Assembly (NCBI GenBank): GCA_035569495.1
Contig: DATMMX010000031.1
Coordinates: 61,500 to 125,499, forward strand
DNA length: 64,000 nt
Reading direction: 5' to 3'
Source of the DNA: DASRDZ01 sp035569495
GTDB taxonomy: Bacteria > Chloroflexota > Dormibacteria > Aeolococcales > Aeolococcaceae
Below are positions 56,438 to 64,000 of the stretch, piece after piece. Position 1 is the first letter of the stretch. Each line of letters opens with the position of its first letter. A program made the translations under genes and the position numbers. The notes under the pieces were generated by a model, which saw nothing but the letters and a program-made list of their open reading frames with translations, made no database searches and was not told the DNA's origin.

Positions 56438-58449
56438 GCGACCAGGTCCCCGCCGAGGCACGGCAGCGGGCCGCGGACCTGCGCAGCCAGATCGACCACC
56501 ACGCCAACCTCTACTACGTGCGCGACGCGCCGGAGATCAGCGACGTCGACTACGACCGGCTGTTTCGTGAGCTCCTCGACCTCGAGCAGCGCCATCCGGA
56601 GTTGCAGACCGCCGATTCGCCGACCCAGCGCGTCGGCGGCGCGCCGGTCGAAGCCTTTCGCAAGGTGCGCCATCGCACTCCCATGCTCTCGCTGGACAAC
56701 GCCTTCAGCCCCGAGGAGGTCGCCGAGTTCGTCCGCCGCGTCGAGCGAGTTGTGGCCGATGTCGACGAATACGTCACGGAGCTGAAGATCGACGGTCTGG
56801 CCATCTCGCTCACTTACCGGGACGGCCGGCTGGTCCGCGGCGCGACGCGTGGCAACGGCGTGGAAGGTGAGGACGTCACCGCGCAGGTGCGCACCGTCAA
56901 GGCGATCCCGTGGCAGTTGCGCGCGACGCCGAAGGGGCTGCCCAGCGAGTTCGAGGTGCGCGGCGAGGTGTACCTGCCCAAGGCCAGCTTCGCGCGCATC
57001 AACGCCGAGCTGGAGGAGGCGGGCAGGCCGACCTATGCAAATCCGCGCAATGCCGCGGCGGGCGCGGTGCGCCAGCTCGACCCGCGGATCACCGCGCGCC
57101 GCGGACTGTCGATGTTCACCTACGCCATGGACCCGCCCGGTCCGGCGCGCAGCCAGAAGGAGATCCTCGAGCTGCTCGGCGAGCTGGGCTTCCGGGTCAA
57201 CCCCAACCACGGCACCGCCGCCTCGCTCGACGAGATCCTCGCCTTCCTCGACCGGTGGGGCGACCGCCGCCACGACCTCGACTACGAGACCGACGGCGTG
57301 GTCGTCAAGGTCTCGCGGCTCGACCAGCAGGCGGAGCTGGGCGCCGTCTCCCGCTCGCCGCGCTGGGCGATCGCCTACAAGTTCCCGCCCGAGGAGAGGG
57401 AGGCGGTGGTCGAGGACATCCGCGTCCAGGTGGGCCGCACCGGAGCGGCCACGCCGGTGGCGCAGCTCTCGCCGACGGTGCTCGCCGGCACCACGGTGCG
57501 CCGGGCGACGCTGCACAACGAGGACGAGGTGGCCCGCAAGGACGTGCGCATCGGCGACACCGTGGTGGTGCACAAGGCCGGTGACGTCATTCCCGAGATC
57601 GTCCGCGTGGTCATGGAGAAGCGGCCGCCGGACGCCCAGCCGTGGCGGATGCCCGATCAGTGCCCGTCGTGCGGCACCGAGCTGGTGCGCGAGGAGGGCG
57701 AGGTGGTGCGCCGCTGCGTCAACCCGCTCTGCCCGGCGCAGCGGCGCGAGAAGCTGCGCCACTTCGCCTCGCGCGCCGGCGTCAACATCGAGGGGCTGGG
57801 CGACGCGGTCATCGACCAGCTCGTCGAGCGCGGTTGTGCCGAGCAGCCCGCCGACCTGTACCGGCTGACCCGCGAGCAGCTCCTCCAGCTCGACGGCTTC
57901 GCGGACAAGTCGGCGGACAACCTGCTGGGCTCGATCCGGGCGCGGCGGGTGGTCCCCCTGGGACGGCTGGTCAACGCCCTGGGCATCCGCCACGTCGGCG
58001 AGCACACCGCCTTCGCCCTGGCCACCCGCTTCGGCTCCCTGGACGCGCTCACCGGCGCCTCGGAGGAGGACCTGCTGGCCACCGAGGGCATCGGCAAGGT
58101 GGTCGCCGAACACGTCCACCACTGGCTGGCCTCGGACCAGGGCCGCGAGCTGCTCGCCCACCTGCGCGAGGTGGGCGTGGAGCCGGAGCAGTCGGAGGCG
58201 GGGAGCGGCCCCTGGACCGGGCAGAGCTGGGTGCTCACCGGCACCCTCGACGCGATGACCCGCCCCGAGGCGGAGGCGCGCATCCGCGCCCTGGGCGGGT
58301 CGCCGTCGTCCAGCGTCAGCCGCAAGACGCACACCGTGGTCGCCGGCGCGTCGGCGGGCAGCAAGCTCGAGAAGGCGCAGCGCCTCGGGGTGCGGGTTCT
58401 CGACGAGCCGGAGTTCCTCGCCGAGCTGGAAGCAGCCCAGTCCGTCTGA
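56434..58449 (+). CDS. ligA: NAD-dependent DNA ligase
   Basis: Seals nicks in replication and repair. The adenylated lysine is Lys118 (ELKIDGLAI); the Ia domain, OB fold, zinc finger (CPSC...CVNPLC), HhH repeats and C-terminal BRCT domain are all present. 671 residues. GTG start on the pcrA stop; pcrA-ligA pairing is common in Gram-positives. Confidence 0.96.
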   Translation: MSDQVPAEARQRAADLRSQIDHHANLYYVRDAPEISDVDYDRLFRELLDLEQRHPELQTADSPTQRVGGAPVEAFRKVRHRTPMLSLDNAFSPEEVAEFVRRVERVVADVDEYVTELKIDGLAISLTYRDGRLVRGATRGNGVEGEDVTAQVRTVKAIPWQLRATPKGLPSEFEVRGEVYLPKASFARINAELEEAGRPTYANPRNAAAGAVRQLDPRITARRGLSMFTYAMDPPGPARSQKEILELLGELGFRVNPNHGTAASLDEILAFLDRWGDRRHDLDYETDGVVVKVSRLDQQAELGAVSRSPRWAIAYKFPPEEREAVVEDIRVQVGRTGAATPVAQLSPTVLAGTTVRRATLHNEDEVARKDVRIGDTVVVHKAGDVIPEIVRVVMEKRPPDAQPWRMPDQCPSCGTELVREEGEVVRRCVNPLCPAQRREKLRHFASRAGVNIEGLGDAVIDQLVERGCAEQPADLYRLTREQLLQLDGFADKSADNLLGSIRARRVVPLGRLVNALGIRHVGEHTAFALATRFGSLDALTGASEEDLLATEGIGKVVAEHVHHWLASDQGRELLAHLREVGVEPEQSEAGSGPWTGQSWVLTGTLDAMTRPEAEARIRALGGSPSSSVSRKTHTVVAGASAGSKLEKAQRLGVRVLDEPEFLAELEAAQSV

Positions 58450-58530
58450 CCGCCGGTCAGCGGGTGGAACGCGCCGGTGATGCCCGCATGCGCCGCCTGC
58501 AACTCTCCGTGGAAGTCCTGTAAATCCGCG

Positions 58531-58558
58531 TTGCGATCGCGCTCGGCGGCCGTAGCCT
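58531..58558 (+). promoter_or_regulatory. Promoter TTGCGA-N16-TAGCCT for FIST-GGDEF/EAL
   Basis: TTGCGA (58531-58536) and TAGCCT (58553-58558). The ~65-nt leader has two hairpins: GCCTC/GAGGC (58568-58581) and GGGCGC/GCGCCC (58599-58613). The second abuts the Shine-Dalgarno GGAGG. No known c-di-GMP aptamer was recognised. Confidence 0.5.
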
Positions 58559-58628
58559 CGTGCCGACGCCTCCATCGAGGCTGTGAACGAATCCACGCGG
58601 GCGCCGGGCGCCCGGAGGTTTGGCTTCT

Positions 58629-59840
58629 ATGACCCAGATCAGCGACGCTGCGGTGACGTCGGACTCGGACCACGGCGCGGCGGCGATGCGCTGGGTCGGG
58701 GTAGGGACGTCGCCCACCGCCGATTCACGCCAGGCCGGCGCCGAGGCCGCCTCCCTCGCCGTGCGCGGCACCGGCACCAAGCTGCTGGTGGTCTTCGCCT
58801 CCCAGGCCCACGACCTCGCCGCCCTGCTCGCCGGCATCCGCCAGATCTGCCCCGACGCGCCGCTGATCGGCTGCTCCACGTCGGGCGAGATCGCCGGTGA
58901 CGGCCCGGGCGACTCCGGGGTCGTGGTCACCGCGCTCGGCGGCGACGGCTTCTCGGTGGCGACCGCGGTGTCCCGGGGCGCCTCCGCCGACCTGCGCCAG
59001 GCCGGCGCCACCGTCGGCGAGTGCATCGCGCGGGTCGAGCCCCGTCCGCACCAGGTGCTCCTGCTACTCACCGACGGCCTCGCCGGCGACCAGCAGGAGG
59101 TCGTCCGCGGCGCCTACGGCGTGGTCGGCGCGGCGGTGCCCCTGGTCGGCGGCTGCGCCGGCGACGACCTGCGCATGGCCAGGACCGAGCAGCTCTTCGG
59201 CAACGAGGTGCTGACCGACGGCGTGGTCGCCGCGGCCATCGCCTCGGACGCCCCGCTGGGCATCGGCGTGCGCCACGGCTGGCGGCGCGTCGGCGACCCC
59301 ATGCTGGTCACCTCGAGCAGCGGCAACCGCGTGCTCGCCCTCGACGACCAGCCCGCCCTCGACGTCTACCTCGACCGTCTCGACGCTCCGGCCGAGGCGC
59401 GCACCGACGCCGCCGTCTTCACCCGCTTCGCCATGACCCATCCGCTGGGCCTGAGCCGGCGCAGCGGCGAGGAGGTGCGCTTCGTCGCCGAGGCGGGCTT
59501 CGCCGACCGCTCCATCGGCTGCATCGCCGAGGTGCCCCAGGGCGGTCTTGCCTGGATGATGGAGGGCGACGCCGAGTCCGTGCTCAGCGCCACCGACGCC
59601 GCCTGCACCGACGCCCTCGACGGGCTCGACGGCAACCCACCGATCGGCCTGATCGCCTTCGACTGCATCGCCCGCCGTGGTGTCCTCGGCAGCGAGGGCG
59701 TTGCGGACGAGGTCGGCCGCATCGGCCACCATGCCGGCGGCGCACCGGTCGCCGGGTTCTACACCTACGGCGAGATCGCGCGGACGCGTGGTATCAGCGG
59801 GTTCCACAATCAGACGCTGGTGGTGCTGGCGCTGAGCTGA
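58629..59840 (+). CDS. FIST domain sensor protein
   Basis: A 403-residue protein of FIST-N and FIST-C domains, thought to bind small ligands such as amino acids. Seen: FIST-N (~45-220) with LIGCSTSGEIAGDG and VGGCAGDD, and FIST-C (~225-395) with ALDDQPALDVYLD and the terminal GFYTYGEIAR...FHNQTLVVLALS. ATG 58629 has GGAGG 11 nt upstream; the in-frame TTG at 58620 is too close. It is 10 nt upstream of the GGDEF-EAL gene, which suggests the two act as a sensor-effector pair. Confidence 0.88.
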   Translation: MTQISDAAVTSDSDHGAAAMRWVGVGTSPTADSRQAGAEAASLAVRGTGTKLLVVFASQAHDLAALLAGIRQICPDAPLIGCSTSGEIAGDGPGDSGVVVTALGGDGFSVATAVSRGASADLRQAGATVGECIARVEPRPHQVLLLLTDGLAGDQQEVVRGAYGVVGAAVPLVGGCAGDDLRMARTEQLFGNEVLTDGVVAAAIASDAPLGIGVRHGWRRVGDPMLVTSSSGNRVLALDDQPALDVYLDRLDAPAEARTDAAVFTRFAMTHPLGLSRRSGEEVRFVAEAGFADRSIGCIAEVPQGGLAWMMEGDAESVLSATDAACTDALDGLDGNPPIGLIAFDCIARRGVLGSEGVADEVGRIGHHAGGAPVAGFYTYGEIARTRGISGFHNQTLVVLALS

Positions 59841-59850
59841 TGGGACGCCG

Positions 59851-62229
59851 ATGACGCCGTCGGGCGGTAGCTGGTCCACCCAGCAGCTCTCCGAGTTCCT
59901 GGTGGCGGTGGCGGCCTGCCGCGACCAGGGCTCGGCGATCGCGGGCGCCATCCAGTGGGCCGCCGAGGCTCTGGAGGCCGAGATCGCCGCCGTGGTGGAC
60001 GAGGCCGGCGTGACCGACTCGGTGGGCTTTCCGCGCGGGCAGGTGCCCGTGGACGAGCTGCGCCGGATCGCAGCGCAGAGCCGCGGCGACCTGCACGTCG
60101 AAGGCCTCGGTCTGCTCCACGCCGTCGCCGTACCCGTCGAGGGCGGCACGCCCGGACGGTTGGTTTTGGGCCGTTCCGGGGTCGGCTTCGAGCCCGAGGA
60201 GACCAGCCTGCTGCGCGCCATGGCCCGCGGCCTGGCGCTGACCCTCGACAACCTGCAGATGCTGGAGCGGGAGCGCCGCCTCCGCGAGGTCAGCGAGCAG
60301 CAGGCGGCGGACAACCTCCGCCTGCTGGGCATGCTCCAAGAGCGCCAGGCGCTGCTCGAACGCCTCTCCAAGATCCAGGTCTCGATCTCGCGACGGGCGC
60401 CCCTGCACGAGGTGCTCGACGCCATCGTCGCCGGGGCCGGCGAGCTGCTCGGCGACGAGGTCATCGGGCTGCGCCTGGTCGACCGCGAGGACCCCGACTA
60501 CATGACGCTGGTCTCCATCACCGGCGTCGACGAGGAAACCCGCGCCAAGCTGCGGCGCAGCCGCATCACCGAGGGCGTGGGCGGCCGGGCGATCATCGAG
60601 GACCGGCTGGTGGTGGTCGAGGACTACGCCAACGCCGACATGGCCATGGCCGCGTTCGCCGAGGCCGACCTGCGCGCCGCGATGGCCGCGCCGGTGCACG
60701 AGAATGGCCGCCCGGTGGGCAGCATCGTGGTCGCCACCAACCGTCCCGACCGGCGCTACACCGAGACCGAGCGAGAGATGCTGATGGCCTTCGCCCACCA
60801 CGCCTCGCTGGCGCTCAACGACGCCAAGGTGGTGGAGGAGATGCGCCACCTCGCCTACCACGACTCGCTGACCGGCCTGCCCAACCGCGCCCTGTTCACC
60901 GAGCACCTGGAGCGGGCGCTGGCCCGGGCGCGGCGCGGCGGCTCGCGCGTCACCGTGCTCTTCCTCGACCTCGACCGCTTCAAGATGGTCAACGATAGTC
61001 TGGGACACGCCGCCGGTGACGAGCTGCTGGTCGCCGTCGGCCAGCGACTGCGGAGCTGCCTGCGCGCCACCGACGTCGCCGCCCGGTTGGGGGGCGACGA
61101 GTTCGCCATCCTCGCCGAGGACTCCGAGGGCGTCACCGACGCCGATGTGGTTGCCGAGCGCATCCTCGAAGCCCTCCGCGAACCGATCAGCGTGCACGGG
61201 CGCGAGCTATCGGTGACCGCCAGCGTCGGCGTCGCGGTCAGCGGCTGCGCCGACGGCAACGCCGAGGCCCTGCTGCGCAACGCCGACCTGGCCATGTACC
61301 GCGCCAAGGTCGACGGCCTGGGCCGCTACCTGGTCTTCGAGCAGCAGATGCACACCCTGCTCTCCGAGCGCGTCGAGATGGAGGCGGACCTGCGCCGCGC
61401 CATCGGCGCCGACGAGTTCGTCCTCCACTACCAGCCGATCGTCGCCCTGGCCGGCGGCGACATCGTCGGCGTCGAGGCCCTGGTGCGCTGGGCGCGCGGT
61501 GGCAAGGTGCTCACCTCGCCCAAGGAGTTCATCCCCGTCGCCGAGGAGATGGGGCTGATCGTCCCGATCGGCCGCTGGGTGCTGCGCGAGTCGATGCGCC
61601 AGGTGCGCGAGTGGCAGGAAAAGCACCTGGGCCTGCACCGCCTCGGCGTGTCGGTGAACATCTCGGCGCGGCAGCTCCGCCAGCCGGAGCTGGTCGACGA
61701 CATCGTCGCCGCCCTGCACGCCACCCATTTCGACCCCTCGTGTCTGACCCTGGAGATCACCGAGACCGCCCTGATGCGCGACACCTCGCGCGCCCTGGAG
61801 ACGCTCAACAACCTGCGCTCCCTGGGCATCCGGCTGGCCCTCGACGACTTCGGCACCGGCTACTCCTCGCTGAGCTACCTCCGCGAGTTCCCCATCGACT
61901 CGATCAAGATCGACAAGTCCTTCGTTGACGGCATCACCCACGGGTCGGAGGAGGCGGCGGTGGCGCGCGCGGTGATCGAGCTGGGCCGGACGCTCAACAT
62001 CGACACCGTGGCCGAGGGCATCGAGGAACGGCACCAGCTCGACGAACTGCGCAACCTGCGCTGCGGATACGGCCAGGGCTACCACTTCTCGATGCCGCTG
62101 CCGGCCGAGGGCATGGAGCCGCTGCTGCGCCTGGAGTCGATGCGCGTCGCCTCCCACCTCGACGCCGCCGAGGCCGCCCTCGCGGCGGTGCGCATGGGAC
62201 GGGGCGAGGTGCGCTCAGCCCACGCCTAG
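59851..62229 (+). CDS. GAF-GGDEF-EAL c-di-GMP turnover protein
   Basis: A 792-residue soluble signalling protein. A degenerate GAF-like domain (~15-130) is followed by a coiled coil (~135-170), a GAF domain (~175-325), GGDEF (~335-495) and EAL (~510-765). The GGDEF motif is at 414-418, with a product-binding RxxD I-site at 405-408. The EAL motif is Glu542-Leu544, with the ALDDFGTGYSSL loop intact. Both cyclase and phosphodiesterase activity look possible. Pairs with the upstream FIST sensor. Confidence 0.92.
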   Translation: MTPSGGSWSTQQLSEFLVAVAACRDQGSAIAGAIQWAAEALEAEIAAVVDEAGVTDSVGFPRGQVPVDELRRIAAQSRGDLHVEGLGLLHAVAVPVEGGTPGRLVLGRSGVGFEPEETSLLRAMARGLALTLDNLQMLERERRLREVSEQQAADNLRLLGMLQERQALLERLSKIQVSISRRAPLHEVLDAIVAGAGELLGDEVIGLRLVDREDPDYMTLVSITGVDEETRAKLRRSRITEGVGGRAIIEDRLVVVEDYANADMAMAAFAEADLRAAMAAPVHENGRPVGSIVVATNRPDRRYTETEREMLMAFAHHASLALNDAKVVEEMRHLAYHDSLTGLPNRALFTEHLERALARARRGGSRVTVLFLDLDRFKMVNDSLGHAAGDELLVAVGQRLRSCLRATDVAARLGGDEFAILAEDSEGVTDADVVAERILEALREPISVHGRELSVTASVGVAVSGCADGNAEALLRNADLAMYRAKVDGLGRYLVFEQQMHTLLSERVEMEADLRRAIGADEFVLHYQPIVALAGGDIVGVEALVRWARGGKVLTSPKEFIPVAEEMGLIVPIGRWVLRESMRQVREWQEKHLGLHRLGVSVNISARQLRQPELVDDIVAALHATHFDPSCLTLEITETALMRDTSRALETLNNLRSLGIRLALDDFGTGYSSLSYLREFPIDSIKIDKSFVDGITHGSEEAAVARAVIELGRTLNIDTVAEGIEERHQLDELRNLRCGYGQGYHFSMPLPAEGMEPLLRLESMRVASHLDAAEAALAAVRMGRGEVRSAHA

Positions 62230-62268
62230 CTCACGCCGGCCCGGCGCGGCGCCCGCCCGGGGAGGCCG

Positions 62269-62274
62269 TAGAGT
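62269..62274 (+). promoter_or_regulatory. -10 box (TAGAGT) for leaderless uvrC
   Basis: TAGAGT ends 7 nt before the ATG at 62282, matching the leaderless spacing seen elsewhere. Confidence 0.4.
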
Positions 62275-62281
62275 TGGGCGC

Positions 62282-64000
62282 ATGACAGCGCCGCCCCCGC
62301 CCGCCACCCGGCCGGCGCGGCAGGCCCGGCTGATCGACAACCCCGAGCTGCTGCGCGAGCGCCTCCGGGCCGCCCCCGACAGCGCCGGCGTCTACCTCAT
62401 GCGCGACCTCGACGCGCGCGTGGTTTACGTGGGCAAGGCGGCCAGCCTGCGCTCGCGCCTCCGCTCCTACTTCTCGACGGTGGCCGCCCATCCGCCGCGG
62501 ACGCGGCACCTGGTCGAGCGCATCTTCGACTTCGAGACCATCGCCTGCCTCAACGAGCGCGAGGCGCTGATCCTGGAGAACACGTTGATCAAGCGCTACC
62601 GGCCGCGCTTCAACGTTCGTCTCAAAGATGACAAGAACTACCTCTACCTGAAGATCCCGCGTCCCGGCACCCCCGACCGCCACGCGCCCGGAACGGCACG
62701 GGAGGTGGAACGCGCGCCGCGCGGCGAGGGCGCGCAGCGGGCCTCGCTGTTCCCGCGTCCGTACTACTCCCGCCGCCTGGCCCGCGACGACGCGCGCTAC
62801 TTCGGGCCGTACACCAACGCGCAGTCGCTGCGCACCACCGTCCGGCTGCTGCGCACCATCTTCCCGTTCCGCACCTGCAGCGACGAGATCTTCCGGCGCG
62901 GCAGGGTCTGCCTCGACTACCACATCAAGCGCTGCAGCGGCCCCTGCGAGGGACGCATCGACCCCAACGCCTACAACGATCTCCTCGAGCAGGTGCAGCT
63001 CTTCATGGAGGGTCGCTCGTCGGTGCTCACGGCGCAGTTGAGCGAGCGTATGGCCGAGTCCGCGGTGGAGCTGGACTACGAGGCCGCGGCCCGCTACCGC
63101 GACCGGCTGCGCGCGGTCGAGCGCGTTGCCGAGAAGCAGAAGATGCTGCGTGGCGGCCGTCAGGACCAGGACTGCGTCGCCGTTTCGCTGGACGGCGGCC
63201 GCGGCATGGTGGCGCTGCTCGCGGTGCGCGAAGGACGGGTCACCGGCATGGAGACGCACGAGCTGGAGGGCGTCGCCGAGCTCTCACCGCCGGAGTGCCT
63301 CGGCAGCTTCGTCGCCCAGTTCTACGGCAACGCGCCGCGCGTGCCGCGGACCATCCTGCTCTCCGACCCGGTGGAGGAACACGAGGTGCTCGCCGACTTT
63401 CTCGCCGAGCAGCGCGGCGGTCCGGTGGAGCTTCGCGTGCCACAGCGCGGCGCGATGCGCCAGCTGGTCGAGCAGGCGCGCGAGACGGCGTCGGTGGCCC
63501 TGCGGCAGCAGCGGATCAAGGAGGACTTCGACGCTGACCGGTCCGCCTCGCTGCTCGCCGACCTGCAGGTCCAGCTCGACCTCCCCGAGCCGCCGCGGCG
63601 CATCGAGTGCTACGACATCAGCAACACCATGGGCACCAACTCGGTGGGCTCGATGGTGGTGTTCGAGGACGGACGGCCCCGTCCCGCCCACTACCGGCAC
63701 TTCGGCATCAAGACCGTCGAGGGCGCCGACGACTTCGCCTCCATCGAGGAGACGCTGCGCCGCCGGATCGGCCGCCACCTGGGGCGCGCCGCCGCCGAGG
63801 ACGTCCCCGTCGACGATCCCGCAGGGAGCAACGGCGGCGGCCGGGTGGCCGAACCGGTGGGGGAGGAGGACGCGCTGGCGGTCGCCGAGGCCCCCGCCAC
63901 CGAGCCCGCGCGCCGCCCCCGGCGGCGGGCCGCCGCGGCCGCGGACGACAGCTTCGGCACCCTCCCCGACCTCATCCTCATCGACGGCGGCAAGGGCCAG
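62282..64000 (+). CDS. uvrC: Excinuclease ABC subunit C (3' end outside window)
   Basis: Makes both cuts in nucleotide excision repair. The GIY-YIG domain (AGVYLMRD...VVYVGKA, ~35-120) is intact, then the Cys-containing RVCLDYHIKRCSGPCEG, the UVR domain (~250-290) and the start of the RNase H-like domain (CYDISNTMG...LILIDGGKGQ). Two insertions stand out: ~30 residues near 137-165, rich in Pro/Arg/Ala, and ~55 residues near 500-557, Asp/Ala/Arg-rich, just before PDLILIDGG. The gene runs off the right edge at codon 573. Confidence 0.95.
   Translation, partial: MTAPPPPATRPARQARLIDNPELLRERLRAAPDSAGVYLMRDLDARVVYVGKAASLRSRLRSYFSTVAAHPPRTRHLVERIFDFETIACLNEREALILENTLIKRYRPRFNVRLKDDKNYLYLKIPRPGTPDRHAPGTAREVERAPRGEGAQRASLFPRPYYSRRLARDDARYFGPYTNAQSLRTTVRLLRTIFPFRTCSDEIFRRGRVCLDYHIKRCSGPCEGRIDPNAYNDLLEQVQLFMEGRSSVLTAQLSERMAESAVELDYEAAARYRDRLRAVERVAEKQKMLRGGRQDQDCVAVSLDGGRGMVALLAVREGRVTGMETHELEGVAELSPPECLGSFVAQFYGNAPRVPRTILLSDPVEEHEVLADFLAEQRGGPVELRVPQRGAMRQLVEQARETASVALRQQRIKEDFDADRSASLLADLQVQLDLPEPPRRIECYDISNTMGTNSVGSMVVFEDGRPRPAHYRHFGIKTVEGADDFASIEETLRRRIGRHLGRAAAEDVPVDDPAGSNGGGRVAEPVGEEDALAVAEAPATEPARRPRRRAAAAADDSFGTLPDLILIDGGKGQ

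Noticed and set aside
58559..58628. Possible c-di-GMP riboswitch before the FIST/GGDEF-EAL pair
   Set aside because: Two hairpins are present, but none of the conserved GEMM aptamer bases could be placed.

Overview
The window is 64 kb of very GC-rich, densely packed bacterial chromosome. Nearly every gene is on the + strand, and most read as core housekeeping genes. No rRNA, tRNA, CRISPR array, transposase or phage gene was seen. The gene order mixes two known Terrabacteria layouts. The order rpmE - DUF1385 - prfA - prmC - tsaC - glyA - wecA-like - atpI-atpBEFHAGDC - murA - mreB-like resembles Actinobacteria (rpmE-prfA-hemK-sua5-rfe-atp) and Bacillus (prfA-prmC-tsaC-glyA-atp, murA-mbl). The blocks cdaA-cdaR-glmS, acpS/nnr-alr and thiL-tsaE-tsaB-rimI-tsaD are Bacillus-like. 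With the UPF0182 protein and the GC-rich, leaderless-start style, this suggests a high-GC Chloroflexota or Dormibacterota-type soil organism; the phylum is an inference.

Layout. 1-5.7 kb: UPF0182 membrane protein (cut by the window edge), two metallo-beta-lactamase-fold proteins and an HtrA-like protein lacking two catalytic residues. 5.8-7.5 kb: pyrG. 7.5-10.4 kb: a compositionally distinct island with three exported or lipoprotein genes of unknown function. 10.5-15.1 kb: GlpX-like protein, M20 amidohydrolase, radical SAM protein and M50-type membrane protease. 15.2-30.9 kb: rpmE-prfA-prmC-tsaC-glyA, the complete F1Fo ATP synthase operon, murA and an MreB-like gene. 30.9-31.15 kb: a tandem hairpin repeat with a third, inverted copy at 14.1 kb. 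31.1-32.15 kb: lone minus-strand GT9 glycosyltransferase. 32.2-40.5 kb: argF-cdaA-cdaR, glmS, an AcpS-NnrD fusion, alr and a degenerate histidine kinase. 40.5-42.6 kb: minus-strand MFS exporter and MarR regulator. 42.7-48.4 kb: TPP riboswitch, then thiE-thiS-thiG-thiL joined to the t6A genes tsaE-tsaB-rimI-tsaD. 48.4-51.6 kb: ZIP-type transporter behind a DtxR-like box, then groES-groEL behind a CIRCE and tandem repeats. 51.7-64 kb: a sensor kinase without an N-box, nitrilase, pcrA-ligA, a FIST sensor with a GGDEF-EAL protein, and uvrC (cut by the right edge).

Three themes recur. First, genes are coupled by NTGA stop/start overlaps, and all four forms occur (ATGA, GTGA, TTGA, CTGA); tsaD and pcrA appear to start with CTG. 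Second, many operon-leading genes have a TANNNT -10 box only 7-10 nt before the start codon and no Shine-Dalgarno, which predicts leaderless mRNAs. Third, several proteins have clear family folds but have lost catalytic residues (HtrA-like, MBL-like, GlpX-like, two histidine kinases). The strongest leads for something undescribed are the covarying hairpin repeat, the exported-protein island, the groE promoter duplication and the AcpS-NnrD fusion.
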